Source: an uncultured Alphaproteobacteria bacterium (GTDB lineage: Bacteria > Pseudomonadota > Alphaproteobacteria > Rhodobacterales > Rhodobacteraceae). Taken from it: a stretch of DNA of 64,000 nucleotides. The DNA is taken from assembly GCA_902573735.1 (NCBI GenBank), contig CACGLH010000001.1, positions 62,001 through 126,000 of the forward strand, given 5' to 3'. This document shows, piece by piece, positions 1-9,584 of the stretch. The notes under the pieces are model-generated. The model saw only the letters and a program-made list of their open reading frames with translations, made no database searches and was not told the origin of the DNA. Position 1 is the first letter of the stretch; the number at the start of each line of letters is the position of its first letter. Both the position numbers and the translations under genes were made by a program.

Positions 1-1247
1 AATATGGGACGCTTTTCACTTACATATACAACACCTGAACCATCTGCATGGGTATCATAATGTGACAAACCTAATTCTCTATGTTTATTTAAATAAAGTT
101 CATCTTCACTAAGTGCTATAGGTGCTTCAAAAAGATTTTCTGTATTATGACTATCAAATTTAACATGCGTATTTGAATATGAAAGATATGTAGCAGTTGG
201 AGCAATAAAAAGTATATCTGATTTATGGACAGTTTCATCCACAGAAATAAAAAAGGGGACATCACTTTGTACTGTTTTATTAGCTAACCTTGCAATGTAG
301 TAACCCGACTTTGCATATGCTGGAACATCTAAAATTATATTAGTTTCCCACATACAATCAGTGATATCATCTTCATGAAAGTGAATAGCAGTATAATGTT
401 TTTTATCTTGTAGCCAACTGTGACAGCTGCCATCCCATTTGATACCTGTAGCAGCTCTCATCGGAACATTATGTAGAATTCCATTTGTAACTTGTGTTCC
501 TTTATCGAAGATTTTATTTGAGGTAATTCCTTCAGAAAAATCCCAATAGGAAATAATTTTTTTATTTTCATTTATAATTTTTGGGCTATCAATTTTACCA
601 TTAAAATGGAACTCTGTTTTGATTTTTTCGGAATGATTATTACGTGCAGCAGCAAATATAATAGGTTCAGATTTTCTAGGAAAAGAAAGATCATTAATTT
701 TTATTTTATTAACAATTCCTTCATCTATATTGCTAAAAGGAGATAAATATTTTGAAAATAATGATATTTGCTTTTCTCTTAAATTAATTTCTAATTCAAG
801 GTATAGCCATTCTCTTAATTTAATTTTAGAAAAGATTAAGATTTCATCACTTTCTTTAACAACGCATAACTTATTTTGGTTGTTGATTAGAATTTTAAAT
901 TGTCCCCAGTGGAAAATAACTTGGGAAGTTTTCTTCCTCATTGTAGGGAAAACACTTAGTTGTAACTTAATAATTTTATTATCTACTATATCAGGTGCGG
1001 GATCAATAATAGCGAATGATCCTAAATTTATATGCTGGTTTTTTACTTTTATTTTTTGCTTTTTAAACCAAGAAACTTTTTCGTATTTCTCACCTGGTCC
1101 ATTTGGATCAATGTCAGCACAAATCACCCTTAATACCTCCACTGTACAATCACAGGGCAATTTACTAGAGATTTTTAGTTCAGTTTGATTTTTTGGTTTT
1201 ACAGATAATGGAAAAAAGTATCCAATAATTCCAGAAGTTGATTTCAT
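1..1247 (-). CDS. N,N-dimethylformamidase-like large (beta) subunit, partial
   Basis: This reading frame starts at the ATG at 1247 and stays open to the left edge, giving about 415 N-terminal residues; the C-terminus is outside the window. The second half reads MRAATGIKWDG, SWLQDK, HFHEDD, DCMWET, YAKSGYYIARL, PTATYLSYSNTH and GLSHYDTHADGSGVVY. That is the pattern of the DMFA2 C-terminal catalytic region of bacterial N,N-dimethylformamidases, which hydrolyse N-substituted formamides. The first 230 or so residues, rich in beta-type sequence, would correspond to the lectin-like part of that subunit. The ATG overlaps the stop of the upstream gene (ATGA), so the two are probably translationally coupled. 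The family match is from memory of its motifs; the substrate may be another small amide. Confidence 0.75.
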   Translation of the reverse strand, partial: MKSTSGIIGYFFPLSVKPKNQTELKISSKLPCDCTVEVLRVICADIDPNGPGEKYEKVSWFKKQKIKVKNQHINLGSFAIIDPAPDIVDNKIIKLQLSVFPTMRKKTSQVIFHWGQFKILINNQNKLCVVKESDEILIFSKIKLREWLYLELEINLREKQISLFSKYLSPFSNIDEGIVNKIKINDLSFPRKSEPIIFAAARNNHSEKIKTEFHFNGKIDSPKIINENKKIISYWDFSEGITSNKIFDKGTQVTNGILHNVPMRAATGIKWDGSCHSWLQDKKHYTAIHFHEDDITDCMWETNIILDVPAYAKSGYYIARLANKTVQSDVPFFISVDETVHKSDILFIAPTATYLSYSNTHVKFDSHNTENLFEAPIALSEDELYLNKHRELGLSHYDTHADGSGVVYVSEKRPI

Positions 1248-1588
1248 AATTTTGGATCCTCTACAGTAACTTTAATCCCTGTTAATAAAAACCATCTTCT
1301 TTTAAAAATATCCCATTCTGCTTCTGCAATTGATTTGTAAATTACTCCCTTTACTATTTCTGGATTCCTTCCTCTAATTCCTGACAATTGTGCTAATTGG
1401 AACTCTTTAAAGGGTTTTTTTATTAAGATAACAAATCTTCCTTTTAAAGGAGTAGTACGCATTTTATCCAAAATTTGTTGTAGTGCTAAACTGTAAGGTC
1501 CCCTTATATTATTCCGATATTCAATAACCAAGTCCATTCGATTACCGTCAAATTGTAAAATTGCACTGTTAGAGTCATATGGTATCAT
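1244..1588 (-). CDS. Probable N,N-dimethylformamidase small (alpha) subunit
   Basis: This 114-residue soluble protein has no signal peptide. Its spacing of LQQIL, the MRTTPLKGRF block, a central QLAQLSGIRGRNP and a final SIAEAEWDIFKRRW resembles the small alpha subunit of dimethylformamidase, usually about 130 residues. That subunit pairs with the large catalytic subunit. The immediate downstream overlap (ATGA) with a dimethylformamidase-like large subunit supports the pairing more strongly than the sequence alone. No strong ribosome binding site is visible; the upstream sequence is A-rich with AAAGAA. The start at 1588 is the only in-frame ATG that keeps the N-terminus. It could be an unrelated small partner protein. 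Confidence 0.6.
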   Translation of the reverse strand: MIPYDSNSAILQFDGNRMDLVIEYRNNIRGPYSLALQQILDKMRTTPLKGRFVILIKKPFKEFQLAQLSGIRGRNPEIVKGVIYKSIAEAEWDIFKRRWFLLTGIKVTVEDPKL

Positions 1589-1655
1589 TTATTTTTTTCT
1601 TTAAATTTATTTTTACAACTTTTATTATAAGTGAGTATTAATAATAGGATTTAAA

Positions 1656-2855
1656 ATGCAATTAAGCAAAAAGATGTTGAAGATTTCACCATCAAGTACC
1701 GTAATTTTAGCACAAAAAGCAAGGCAATTAAAGGCTGAAGGTAAAGACATTATTGAACTTGGGGAAGGAGAACCAGATTTTAATACTCCAGAATTTATCA
1801 TTAGATACGCGTATCAATCTGCAAAAAATGGTGCTACAAAATACACTTCGGTATCGGGTACCCCAGAATTAAAAAATAAAATTACTGAAAAACTAAGAAA
1901 AGAAAATAATATTAATTATAATGAAAACCAAATTGTAGTTGGGGCAGGCGCGAAGCAACTTATTTTTAATGCACTTTTTTGCTCCATTAATATGGGTGAT
2001 GAAGTAATTATTCCTAGCCCATACTGGGTCAGTTATCCTGAAATGGTTAAAATTGCTGATGGAATACCCATTATTTTAAATTGTGACTTACAAAACAATT
2101 TCAAGATTTCTTTAGAAAAATTAGTTGAGGTAATTAATTCAAAAACTAAGTGGTTAATACTAAATTCACCGGGCAATCCGTCAGGGGCTGTTTACACCTG
2201 GAACGAGCTTTTAGAACTTTCAAAAGTTTTAATTAACTACCCCCAGATAAATATTTTATGTGATGATATTTATGAAAAAATTGTATTCGATGGAAAAAAA
2301 TTCCATACTTTAGCAGAAGTAGCACCTAATTTAATTGATCGCATACTGACTGTTAATGGTTTCTCAAAATCATATGCAATGACAGGTTGGCGAATAGGTT
2401 ATGCTGCAGGTCATCCTAAGCTTATTGAGGCAATGATAAAACTACAAGGGCAGTCAACAACTAATGCCTCAACAATAGGGCAAGAGGCTGCAATTGCAGC
2501 ACTTGGTGCAGACCAAAAATTTCTAAATGACTGGCTTAAAGTATATACAAACAGAAGAGATATTGTTTCTAATAGTTTGGGAAATTCATTTAAGAATTCC
2601 TTTAATAACCCAGAAGGAGCATTTTATCATTTTATTTCATGTCAGGCGCTAGTTGGAAAAAAAATTAATGGTATTAATACTATCCGCAATGATAGAGATT
2701 TTTGTCAGTTTTTGCTTGAAAAATATGGTGTAGCTGTAGTGCCTGGATCAGAATTTGGTACTGCTGGCTATTTTAGGCTTTGTTTTGCAAAATCAGAAGA
2801 CGATCTTAAGAATGCATGTCAAAGAATAAATGATTTCTTAAAATTATTAAATTAA
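1656..2855 (+). CDS. aspC: Class I/II PLP-dependent aminotransferase (aspartate aminotransferase type)
   Basis: This 399-residue cytosolic enzyme transfers amino groups between aspartate (or a related amino acid) and 2-oxoglutarate. The fold type I motifs are in order: LGEGEPDF near residue 36, the aromatic stacking region SPYW (Trp124), NPSG at 174-177, DDIYE at 203-207, the PLP lysine in SKSY (Lys238) and GWRIGY at 244-249. The opening IxPSxTxxxxxKARxLKAEGKDI is typical of the bacterial and archaeal Igamma aspartate aminotransferases. Length is normal. It is transcribed away from the dimethylformamidase pair across a 67-bp gap that must hold both promoters. Substrate range (aspartate, prephenate, aromatic) cannot be fixed by reading. 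Confidence 0.85.
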   Translation: MQLSKKMLKISPSSTVILAQKARQLKAEGKDIIELGEGEPDFNTPEFIIRYAYQSAKNGATKYTSVSGTPELKNKITEKLRKENNINYNENQIVVGAGAKQLIFNALFCSINMGDEVIIPSPYWVSYPEMVKIADGIPIILNCDLQNNFKISLEKLVEVINSKTKWLILNSPGNPSGAVYTWNELLELSKVLINYPQINILCDDIYEKIVFDGKKFHTLAEVAPNLIDRILTVNGFSKSYAMTGWRIGYAAGHPKLIEAMIKLQGQSTTNASTIGQEAAIAALGADQKFLNDWLKVYTNRRDIVSNSLGNSFKNSFNNPEGAFYHFISCQALVGKKINGINTIRNDRDFCQFLLEKYGVAVVPGSEFGTAGYFRLCFAKSEDDLKNACQRINDFLKLLN

Positions 2856-2871
2856 AAATCCTACCTAAAAT

Positions 2872-3795
2872 TTATTTTTTTTCCTCTGAATGTATTTTTA
2901 ATAATTTTAAACCTGACCAAAGAAGTCTATCAATTGCTTGGCTTGTAACCCAAGCTGAATGCGGGGTAAGTGTTACACTTTTAGAATTAAGGAATGGGTG
3001 ATTTTTAGGTAAAGGTTCTTCATGAAAAACATCCATGGCACAGTGTTTGATATGACCCGTTGATAGACCTTTAAATATAGTTTTTTCGTTTAAAATGTCT
3101 GCTCTTGATGTATTTACTAAAATAACCCCTTTTTTTGTTTTATTAAGCTTTTTGTCATCAAGAAAAGAAATAGTTTGGTCGTTTAAAGCTAGATGAAAAG
3201 ATAAAATATCAGATTCAGCCAAAACTCTTTCTAAGGGCAAAAACTCGATTCCATCTTCTTCTTTTTTTGTTCTGTTCCACGCAATTGTCCTTGCACCAAG
3301 TGCTTGCGCCATTTTTGCAGTTTCTCTGCCGATACCTCCAAAACCAATCAGACCAAATGTTTTACTAGAAAATTCTTCTGTTTTAAGTAAAGACCAATTA
3401 TTTGATCTAACTATATTATCCATTTCAACGATGCGTTTAAGAGATGCTAATGCTAAGGTTATAGTATGTTCTGCAACAGCTATATTCCCATAGTCTTTAA
3501 CACCCTCAAATTTAATACCAAGAATTTTTGCAGTTTCAAGATCACCGTGCGTCTTCAACCCAGTGCTTAGATATGCAATTGATTTCAAATTTTTAGAAGA
3601 GTTTAAAACTTCTTTTGAGATGAAAGCCATATAAACTAAAATATTCGTATGATTTCCTATTCTTTTGATTATATCTTTTTCGTTTAATGTTTTACCATGC
3701 ATAACTTTTAATTCAGGTAAAAACTCCTGCATTTCTGGAGTAAATCTTGCTGCCAAATCTCCATAACAATCTATAAATGCTATCCTATTCTTCAT
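2872..3795 (-). CDS. D-isomer-specific 2-hydroxyacid dehydrogenase family protein
   Basis: This 307-residue NAD(P)-dependent oxidoreductase reduces 2-oxoacids or oxidises D-2-hydroxyacids. The Rossmann motif GFGGIG is at 151-156 inside a conserved GLIGFGGIGRETAKMAQALGA stretch. The catalytic triad candidates are Arg231 (NTSRAD), the glutamate of HEEP near 259-260 and His279 (TPHSAW). The usual Ala-Arg-Gly around the arginine is Ser-Arg-Ala-Asp here, a small departure. It lies seven bases after the flavoprotein gene on the same strand, so it is the last gene of that cluster. Its product could recycle glyoxylate or another oxoacid formed upstream, but the substrate is not evident. It is convergent with the aminotransferase gene. 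Confidence 0.82.
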   Translation of the reverse strand: MKNRIAFIDCYGDLAARFTPEMQEFLPELKVMHGKTLNEKDIIKRIGNHTNILVYMAFISKEVLNSSKNLKSIAYLSTGLKTHGDLETAKILGIKFEGVKDYGNIAVAEHTITLALASLKRIVEMDNIVRSNNWSLLKTEEFSSKTFGLIGFGGIGRETAKMAQALGARTIAWNRTKKEEDGIEFLPLERVLAESDILSFHLALNDQTISFLDDKKLNKTKKGVILVNTSRADILNEKTIFKGLSTGHIKHCAMDVFHEEPLPKNHPFLNSKSVTLTPHSAWVTSQAIDRLLWSGLKLLKIHSEEKK

Positions 3796-3802
3796 AAAAT
3801 TT

Positions 3803-5104
3803 TTAACCTACTACAGAAAAACTACTTTCTTTATTAATTTTTCTCTTTCTAGAAAAAAAAGATAAGTCAAGATTATAATCAAGGTTTGGTAATTTAAAAA
3901 TTAATGGGTCTTCATCATGATTATTACCTTTGGATACGTACTCAATTAATTCTGCCATCATTTTGCCAGCAACTGGTGCATTTTTAAATTGATTTCCACT
4001 ACTACCTATTGCCATATAAAACCCTTCAATAGAGGATTTATCATAGATAGGTATCCAGTCGTCCGAAACGTCATATAAGTCTGCAATTCCTTGAACATTA
4101 TTTGGTATTTCAAGTGATGGAAATCTTTGTGCAGCTCTCATTGCTTGCACACGTACTTGGTTAGTGGGTTCTGCATTATAATTGTCTGGATCAACCCACT
4201 CAATTTCATCACATTCGGGGTCATGACTTCCTACTAAAATTTTATTTCCAACTTCAGGTCTCCAATACCCTCCAATGTCATCATCAGAACAAATGTAACC
4301 ATTCTCTTCAAAATTGAAGTTTTTAGGAGAAGGAACATGTGCCACTTCAACTCTTAAAGCTTTTGTAGAGATGGTCATATCTTTTGTAGCCTCCGCCATT
4401 TCGTTTATTTTGAAGGAATGAGGTCCAGATGCATTTATTATAATAGGTGCTGAAAATAAATCTCCTTTATCAGTAGAGACACCTGTGACTTGATTATTAT
4501 TTTTGTGAATTTCAATAACTTTAGTACCAAGAAAAAATTTTGCACCAACTCTCTTAGCTGCATTTTCAATATTTTGAGTAGCAAACATGGGATCGCTTAT
4601 ATAACCTGCCTTTGGAAAGTGGAGAACATATCTCAGGTTACCATTTTTTTCCCCAAAGTTTTTGTCAGTTAACGCCTTTGCAGGGTAAAAATGACCAGGA
4701 TTAATAATGGGTAAAAGTTTCTTCATTTTTGCAGGGGTTAAGACTTCATATGGAATTCCAATCTCCAGAGCTATTTCCTCTAATTTTTGGCCATATTGAT
4801 TTTTTTCAAAGCAAGTAAAAAAACAACCAACTTCTTTATATTTAGCAAGGATTTCATTATTAGGTGCATTTAAGTAATCACGCCAATTCTCCCAGAAAGG
4901 ATAGTTGGACTTTGCCATTGCTGCTCCGTCTAGGGTTGAATAGTGAGTTCTTATAATTGCACAAGAATTACTAGTTGAACCTGATCCAGTTTTCTGATTT
5001 TTTTCTATACATCCAACTTTATAAGATTTTTTGGACAACTCATACGCTATAGCACAACCAATTATTCCACCACCAATAACTATTGCATCAAAATTTTCTT
5101 TCAT
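3803..5104 (-). CDS. FAD-dependent oxidoreductase, DAO / sarcosine oxidase-like family
   Basis: This amine-oxidising flavoprotein has 433 residues from the chosen start. The N-terminal dinucleotide-binding motif AIVIGGGIIGCAIAYELSKK is followed by a glutamate (CIEKN) that would bind the FAD ribose. The C-terminal GxSG-like block (MAIGSSGNQFKNAPVAGKMMAEL) is typical of the DAO fold of sarcosine oxidase, dimethylglycine dehydrogenase and D-amino acid oxidases. An in-frame start exists four codons upstream (5116), but GGAG sits six bases before the ATG at 5104, which is preferred. It follows HyuB after 62 bp. Next to hydantoinase and carbamoyl-amidase genes, oxidation of sarcosine to glycine is a reasonable guess. 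Other N-methyl amino acids are equally possible. Confidence 0.8.
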   Translation of the reverse strand: MKENFDAIVIGGGIIGCAIAYELSKKSYKVGCIEKNQKTGSGSTSNSCAIIRTHYSTLDGAAMAKSNYPFWENWRDYLNAPNNEILAKYKEVGCFFTCFEKNQYGQKLEEIALEIGIPYEVLTPAKMKKLLPIINPGHFYPAKALTDKNFGEKNGNLRYVLHFPKAGYISDPMFATQNIENAAKRVGAKFFLGTKVIEIHKNNNQVTGVSTDKGDLFSAPIIINASGPHSFKINEMAEATKDMTISTKALRVEVAHVPSPKNFNFEENGYICSDDDIGGYWRPEVGNKILVGSHDPECDEIEWVDPDNYNAEPTNQVRVQAMRAAQRFPSLEIPNNVQGIADLYDVSDDWIPIYDKSSIEGFYMAIGSSGNQFKNAPVAGKMMAELIEYVSKGNNHDEDPLIFKLPNLDYNLDLSFFSRKRKINKESSFSVVG

Positions 5105-5166
5105 GTTTTTCTCCATAAATATATTTAAAATATATTATACAATAAAAATAAATATTGTTTAGTTGT

Positions 5167-6768
5167 TTATTTAGAAACTAAACCAAATTTTATATCATTT
5201 TTTATTTGATTTTGATCTCTATCTTTTGGATTACCATAACCACCACCACCTGGTGTAATTATTATAACCTTTTTACCCTTAGGAATTATATACATTCCTT
5301 TATCTTTAATTTTAGTTCCATCACTTATTTTAACTTGACCTGCTGATCCACTAAGTCCCCCCTTAAGGCCAGATGGACCTTTTGTTATTTTCTCAAATGC
5401 AGCTGCAGAAATTTTCATTTCTTTATTTTCAATGCATTTAATTACAATTTTTTGACCTAATCCTCCCCTATATTTACCGATACCCCCACTATTTTTCATA
5501 AACTCCTTCATTTCATAAAGAATTGGTGCTTCATTCTCAACAATTTCAATTGGAATCGAACCTACTCCTGATGGAAATGCCGTTGTGGATAATCCGTCCT
5601 CATTATGTTTTGCTCCCATTCCACCTAGTGCCACATTTAAAGAATTAAATGGCTGATCTCCATCATGTCTGAGGGATATCGTCCAAAGAGCGCCGGAGCT
5701 TTCTGCAGGGATCTTATCAGGAATTATATGGTGTAGGCATCCAAGTACTAGATCAGGTAAAGCCTGCCCAACAACATGTCTTGCTGTGACAGGGCTGGGT
5801 TTAATTGCACTTACAATTAATCCTGATGGTGCTCTTACTTTAATAAAACTTAAAGTTGCTGAATTATTTGGTATTTCTGGTGCAATTGCAGCCTTTACAC
5901 CATAAGATGCATATGCAACAGAGTAGTTAAAAGGACAGTTTATACCTCTTGAAGTTGCTTTTGATGATTTTTCTAAATTGATTAATATATTTTTGTCTGT
6001 TATTTCAAGTTCAGCTTCTAAATTTATTGGAGTATCATACCCATCTAATTGGGTTTTGTTTTTAAATATACCCTTTTTTAGTTTACTTATTATTTTTTTC
6101 ATTGAAATTCTTGATTGGTCAAAAATAAATTTAGAGGTACCTAATAAATTAGTTAGAGAATTTTCTTTTAATAAATCAATCAATCTATTAATCCCAGCAT
6201 CATTACAACTCATTAGTGATAATACATCACCTCTAGCTTCGTTGGGTACTCGTGAATTTGCAGTTATAATTTTTAAAAGACTTTCGTTGATAGATTTTTT
6301 TTTTCGCAAAAAACTAACAGGAATAAGAATTCCCTCTTCAAAAAAGGATTTACCTTCTGCAGACCATCCTATTCCACCTACGTCTACAACATGACATGTG
6401 GATGCAAAATAACCAATTATTTTGTTTTTAAAAAATATTGGTGAAACGACTACGAAGTCAAAAATATGACCTGCACCAATCCAGGGATCATTGGTAATTA
6501 AAGCATCGCCTTTACTTAAGTTTTCTGGAGCAATTTCTTTTAAAAATTTTGGTACTGCCTCTGCCATAGTGTTTACATGACCAGGTGTACCAGTTACAGC
6601 CTGTGCAAGCATTTTACCTTTATTATTGAAAATACCTGCCGAAATGTCTCCTGCTTCTCTTACTAGAGCTCCAAAAGCAACCTTAAGTAAAACATTTGCC
6701 TGTTCTTCGCATATAGAAATTAGTTGATTCCAAATAATACTATTTCGAATATATTTTGAGTTTTTCAT
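5167..6768 (-). CDS. hyuB: Hydantoinase B / oxoprolinase family, beta subunit
   Basis: This 533-residue HyuB-type subunit belongs to the ATP-dependent hydantoinase/5-oxoprolinase/acetone carboxylase superfamily. Recognisable landmarks are EEQANVLLKVAFGALVREAGD near the N-terminus, LAQAVTGTPGHVNTM, NDPWIGAGHIFDF, VGGIGWSAEGKSFFEEG, the GTPGxxxH histidine region and the glycine-rich C-terminus PGGGGYGNPKDRD. With HyuA it opens the ring of hydantoin-type compounds; N-methylhydantoinases of the creatinine pathway belong here. It overlaps the 3' end of hyuA by 29 bp, so the two are co-translated. Length is at the short end of the 550-600 typical for the family. Ring substrate cannot be assigned from sequence alone. 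Confidence 0.88.
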   Translation of the reverse strand: MKNSKYIRNSIIWNQLISICEEQANVLLKVAFGALVREAGDISAGIFNNKGKMLAQAVTGTPGHVNTMAEAVPKFLKEIAPENLSKGDALITNDPWIGAGHIFDFVVVSPIFFKNKIIGYFASTCHVVDVGGIGWSAEGKSFFEEGILIPVSFLRKKKSINESLLKIITANSRVPNEARGDVLSLMSCNDAGINRLIDLLKENSLTNLLGTSKFIFDQSRISMKKIISKLKKGIFKNKTQLDGYDTPINLEAELEITDKNILINLEKSSKATSRGINCPFNYSVAYASYGVKAAIAPEIPNNSATLSFIKVRAPSGLIVSAIKPSPVTARHVVGQALPDLVLGCLHHIIPDKIPAESSGALWTISLRHDGDQPFNSLNVALGGMGAKHNEDGLSTTAFPSGVGSIPIEIVENEAPILYEMKEFMKNSGGIGKYRGGLGQKIVIKCIENKEMKISAAAFEKITKGPSGLKGGLSGSAGQVKISDGTKIKDKGMYIIPKGKKVIIITPGGGGYGNPKDRDQNQIKNDIKFGLVSK

Positions 6769-8854
6769 TTTTTTTTATTTTTTTTATAATTAGATGACCT
6801 AGACGATGTATACTAAGCTTCCAATGCTTCGGAATAATTGTAGTAGTTTGATTTTCTCTTATCAAAGCAGGTCCATATATCTTAAATCCAAAATTTAAAT
6901 TTTCTCTATCAATAGTCTTATAATTTACCCAGCCATTGCATGAAAAATCAAAAACTCTATTATACTTAATAATATTTTTTTTATATACTTTAGAATTTGT
7001 CAAATTGGTCTTATTAAATGGTTCCTCTTTTTTCCTCTGCGAACAGGAAACTAATATAGATACTATTTCAATAGGTACGTTTGGCATTATAAAACCATAC
7101 CTTTTTTTATATTTTTTTATAAACTTGTTTTTCAATTCTTTTAGATCATGGTGCGTTTTTAAACTTTTACTTAATCCTATTCTGAGTTGATGACCTTGCC
7201 CTTTATATCTAGCTTCTACAGTTAAAGCAGTTTTAACATTATTTTTTGTAACTCCAGTATCTATAATAGTATTTTTGGCTTTTAAAATTAATTGATGAAT
7301 TATTGAATTTATTTTTTTCAAATCCAATTCATCAATAATTTTTAGTATGCTTTTTGCTATTTCATAATTTGCTTGAGTATAAAGGAAACCTAGAGCAGAA
7401 CCTACCCCAGCCATTTTTGGTATAATAATCTTTTTTAAGCCTAATTTTTTTGCAATACCAATACTATGTAGTGGCCCACCTCCACCAGTTGCAATTAAAG
7501 TATGATCTTGTATTTTTTTTCCATTTTCAATTCCGTGGGTTCGAACAGAATTTGCCATGAATTCTTCCGCTATTTCAATTATTCCAACAGCTGCCCATTC
7601 CGTTGAATTAAAATTTAAAACTTTTTCAATATTTTCCTTTATTGCTCTATTAGAGTTTTTTTTCTCAAGAGAAATACTGTTATCAGAAAACTTTTTCTCA
7701 GTTATTCTACCAATAATTAAATTTGCATCGGTAATTGTTGGTTTTCTACCTCCTAGATTATAGCATGATGGTCCTGGATTTGCGCCCATGCTTTCGGGAC
7801 CAATTTTAATTCTTCCAGTATCATCAACTTTTGCTATTGAGCCACCTCCAGCACCAATTTCTAATAAATCAATTGATGGTATTTTAAGGGGTAACCCACT
7901 ACCTTTTTTGCTTATGTCTGATCTAGCAATTTCAAATTTTCTTTCCTTAATGGCGTTCCCATTTTTTAAATAACAAATTTTAGCAGTAGTTCCTCCAATA
8001 TCGAGCGATATAGATTTATTTTCATTTAATGATTTAGATACATAAGAGGCTAAGGCAACACCACCAGCAGGACCAGATTCCACTAATCTAATAGGAAATT
8101 TCTTTGATTGCGAAATAGTAGTGATACCAGCATCAGAAGAAATCAAAAACATTTTTCCTTTGAACCCTAACTTAATTAAGGATTTTTTTAGAGAATCTAA
8201 ATACCTAATCATTAAAGGTCTAACAAAACTGTTTGCAACGGTTGTTGAAAATCTTTCATATTCCCTTACTTCTGGACAAATTTGATGGCTAGTACATAAA
8301 GTGATTTTTGGAGGAAGAATTTTTCTTAGGGTATTTTTGACAAATAGCTCATTTTCAGCATTATTATATGAATGTAAAAAACCAATTGCTATTGCCTCGA
8401 TTTTTAATGAAATTAATTTTTTTGCTAAAATCTTTATTTCATTAATTTTAGGCTTTAGAATTATTTTTCCTGATGATAAACACCTCTCTCTTAAAGTAAA
8501 TCGAAGATCCCTTGGAACCAACGGTATTGGAAGTTTTATGTTCAAATTATATTGGTCAAACCGTTTTTCATATTGCATTTCCAATATATCTCTAAAACCA
8601 TTCGTTGTTATAAAGGCTGTCTTGGCACCTTTCCTTTGAATTATAGAGTTTGCTGCAAGTGTAGTCCCATGAATTATTGTATTAATTTCATTAATTGATA
8701 TGCCAATTTTTTTGAGTATACTTTGTATGCCTTTGATAGCACCTATTTCAGGATTAAAATTAGTAGTTAGAACTTTTTCTGAATATGCCTCATTACCATT
8801 GGTTAATACTATATCAGTAAAAGTACCCCCGATATCAACTGCAATTTTATACAT
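6740..8854 (-). CDS. hyuA: Hydantoinase A / oxoprolinase family, alpha subunit
   Basis: This 704-residue ATP-binding subunit belongs to the hydantoinase/5-oxoprolinase family. The actin-like nucleotide-binding start IAVDIGGTFTDIVL is at the N-terminus. It is followed by IIHGTTLAANSIIQRKGAKTA, CPEVREYERFSTTVANSFV, SLDIGGTTAKICYL, DLLEIGAGGGSIA and TGGGGPLHSIGIAKKLG, all diagnostic of the family. Length is normal. It is expected to work with the downstream HyuB in ATP-driven hydrolysis of a lactam or hydantoin ring in the cytosol. It lies 34 bp downstream of an isochorismatase-family amidase gene. That combination is what a pathway through N-methylhydantoin and N-carbamoylsarcosine would need. 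5-Oxoproline is the alternative substrate. Confidence 0.88.
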   Translation of the reverse strand: MYKIAVDIGGTFTDIVLTNGNEAYSEKVLTTNFNPEIGAIKGIQSILKKIGISINEINTIIHGTTLAANSIIQRKGAKTAFITTNGFRDILEMQYEKRFDQYNLNIKLPIPLVPRDLRFTLRERCLSSGKIILKPKINEIKILAKKLISLKIEAIAIGFLHSYNNAENELFVKNTLRKILPPKITLCTSHQICPEVREYERFSTTVANSFVRPLMIRYLDSLKKSLIKLGFKGKMFLISSDAGITTISQSKKFPIRLVESGPAGGVALASYVSKSLNENKSISLDIGGTTAKICYLKNGNAIKERKFEIARSDISKKGSGLPLKIPSIDLLEIGAGGGSIAKVDDTGRIKIGPESMGANPGPSCYNLGGRKPTITDANLIIGRITEKKFSDNSISLEKKNSNRAIKENIEKVLNFNSTEWAAVGIIEIAEEFMANSVRTHGIENGKKIQDHTLIATGGGGPLHSIGIAKKLGLKKIIIPKMAGVGSALGFLYTQANYEIAKSILKIIDELDLKKINSIIHQLILKAKNTIIDTGVTKNNVKTALTVEARYKGQGHQLRIGLSKSLKTHHDLKELKNKFIKKYKKRYGFIMPNVPIEIVSILVSCSQRKKEEPFNKTNLTNSKVYKKNIIKYNRVFDFSCNGWVNYKTIDRENLNFGFKIYGPALIRENQTTTIIPKHWKLSIHRLGHLIIKKIKKNEKLKIYSK

Positions 8855-8888
8855 TTAGTAACTTTTGTCTTTTTTAAAGGATAATACC

Positions 8889-9563
8889 TTAATTATTTTC
8901 TATTAATCTTAACATATCATCGGTACTTCTTACATCTGCAAAGAACTGTATCATATTAATAAGAGTAGCATTATGCTCTTCATCACTTCTTGTTCCATTA
9001 GCATCCTCAACAAATATTGTTTTAAAATTTAAAAACATAGCATCTCGTGTCGTAGACTCACAACATACATTACTCAAAGTTCCAGTAATAATTAATGTAT
9101 CTATTTTTTTGTTTGATAAATAATCTTTTAATAAAAAAAAGTCAGGAGCCAGAGCACTAGAACGATTTTTAGTTATTATTTTATCATCTTCTTGTACATC
9201 CATTCCATCCCATAATTCGCCAGGAAACGCTCCCTCTTCAGTATCTTCTATAATTTGATTTCTATTTTTTTCGTTACAAAAATTTTCATACCAAGTAGTC
9301 CAATCAGCTGTATATCTGTGTTTAGTCCAAATAACTTCTCCACCATTATTTCTTAATGTTTGGGCAATTTTATTAATGTTAGGTGCTATTGCCCCCACAC
9401 CCGGGACTTCAACTAAAGAAAGATTCGGTATAATAAAACAATTTTGCATATCTATAACTAAAAGTGCGGTACTTTTTGCATCAATTTTTTCATGTATATT
9501 AAGTTTACCTCTGCGTTTAATTACACGATCTTTTATGTAATCAGGTATTTTAGAGTTATGCAT
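8889..9563 (-). CDS. Isochorismatase-family cysteine hydrolase (N-carbamoylsarcosine amidase-like)
   Basis: This 224-residue cytosolic cysteine hydrolase has the catalytic triad of the family: Asp38 (LVIDMQN), Lys132 (ITKNRSSA) and Cys167 (TGTLSNVCCESTTRDA), with the expected cis-peptide region before the cysteine. The roughly 30-residue N-terminal lead before the beta strand and the triad spacing match N-carbamoylsarcosine amidase better than short nicotinamidases. That enzyme splits N-carbamoylsarcosine to sarcosine, CO2 and ammonia. Placement directly before hyuA-hyuB and upstream of a sarcosine-oxidase-like gene supports the role. Ureidoacrylate or biuret hydrolases are close relatives and cannot be excluded. 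Confidence 0.8.
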   Translation of the reverse strand: MHNSKIPDYIKDRVIKRRGKLNIHEKIDAKSTALLVIDMQNCFIIPNLSLVEVPGVGAIAPNINKIAQTLRNNGGEVIWTKHRYTADWTTWYENFCNEKNRNQIIEDTEEGAFPGELWDGMDVQEDDKIITKNRSSALAPDFFLLKDYLSNKKIDTLIITGTLSNVCCESTTRDAMFLNFKTIFVEDANGTRSDEEHNATLINMIQFFADVRSTDDMLRLIENN

Positions 9564-9584
9564 ATTTAGACTCTTTTCATTATT

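Noticed and set aside
730-1188. 152-codon plus-strand frame
   Set aside because: It is antisense to the dimethylformamidase large-subunit frame, which has clear family motifs.
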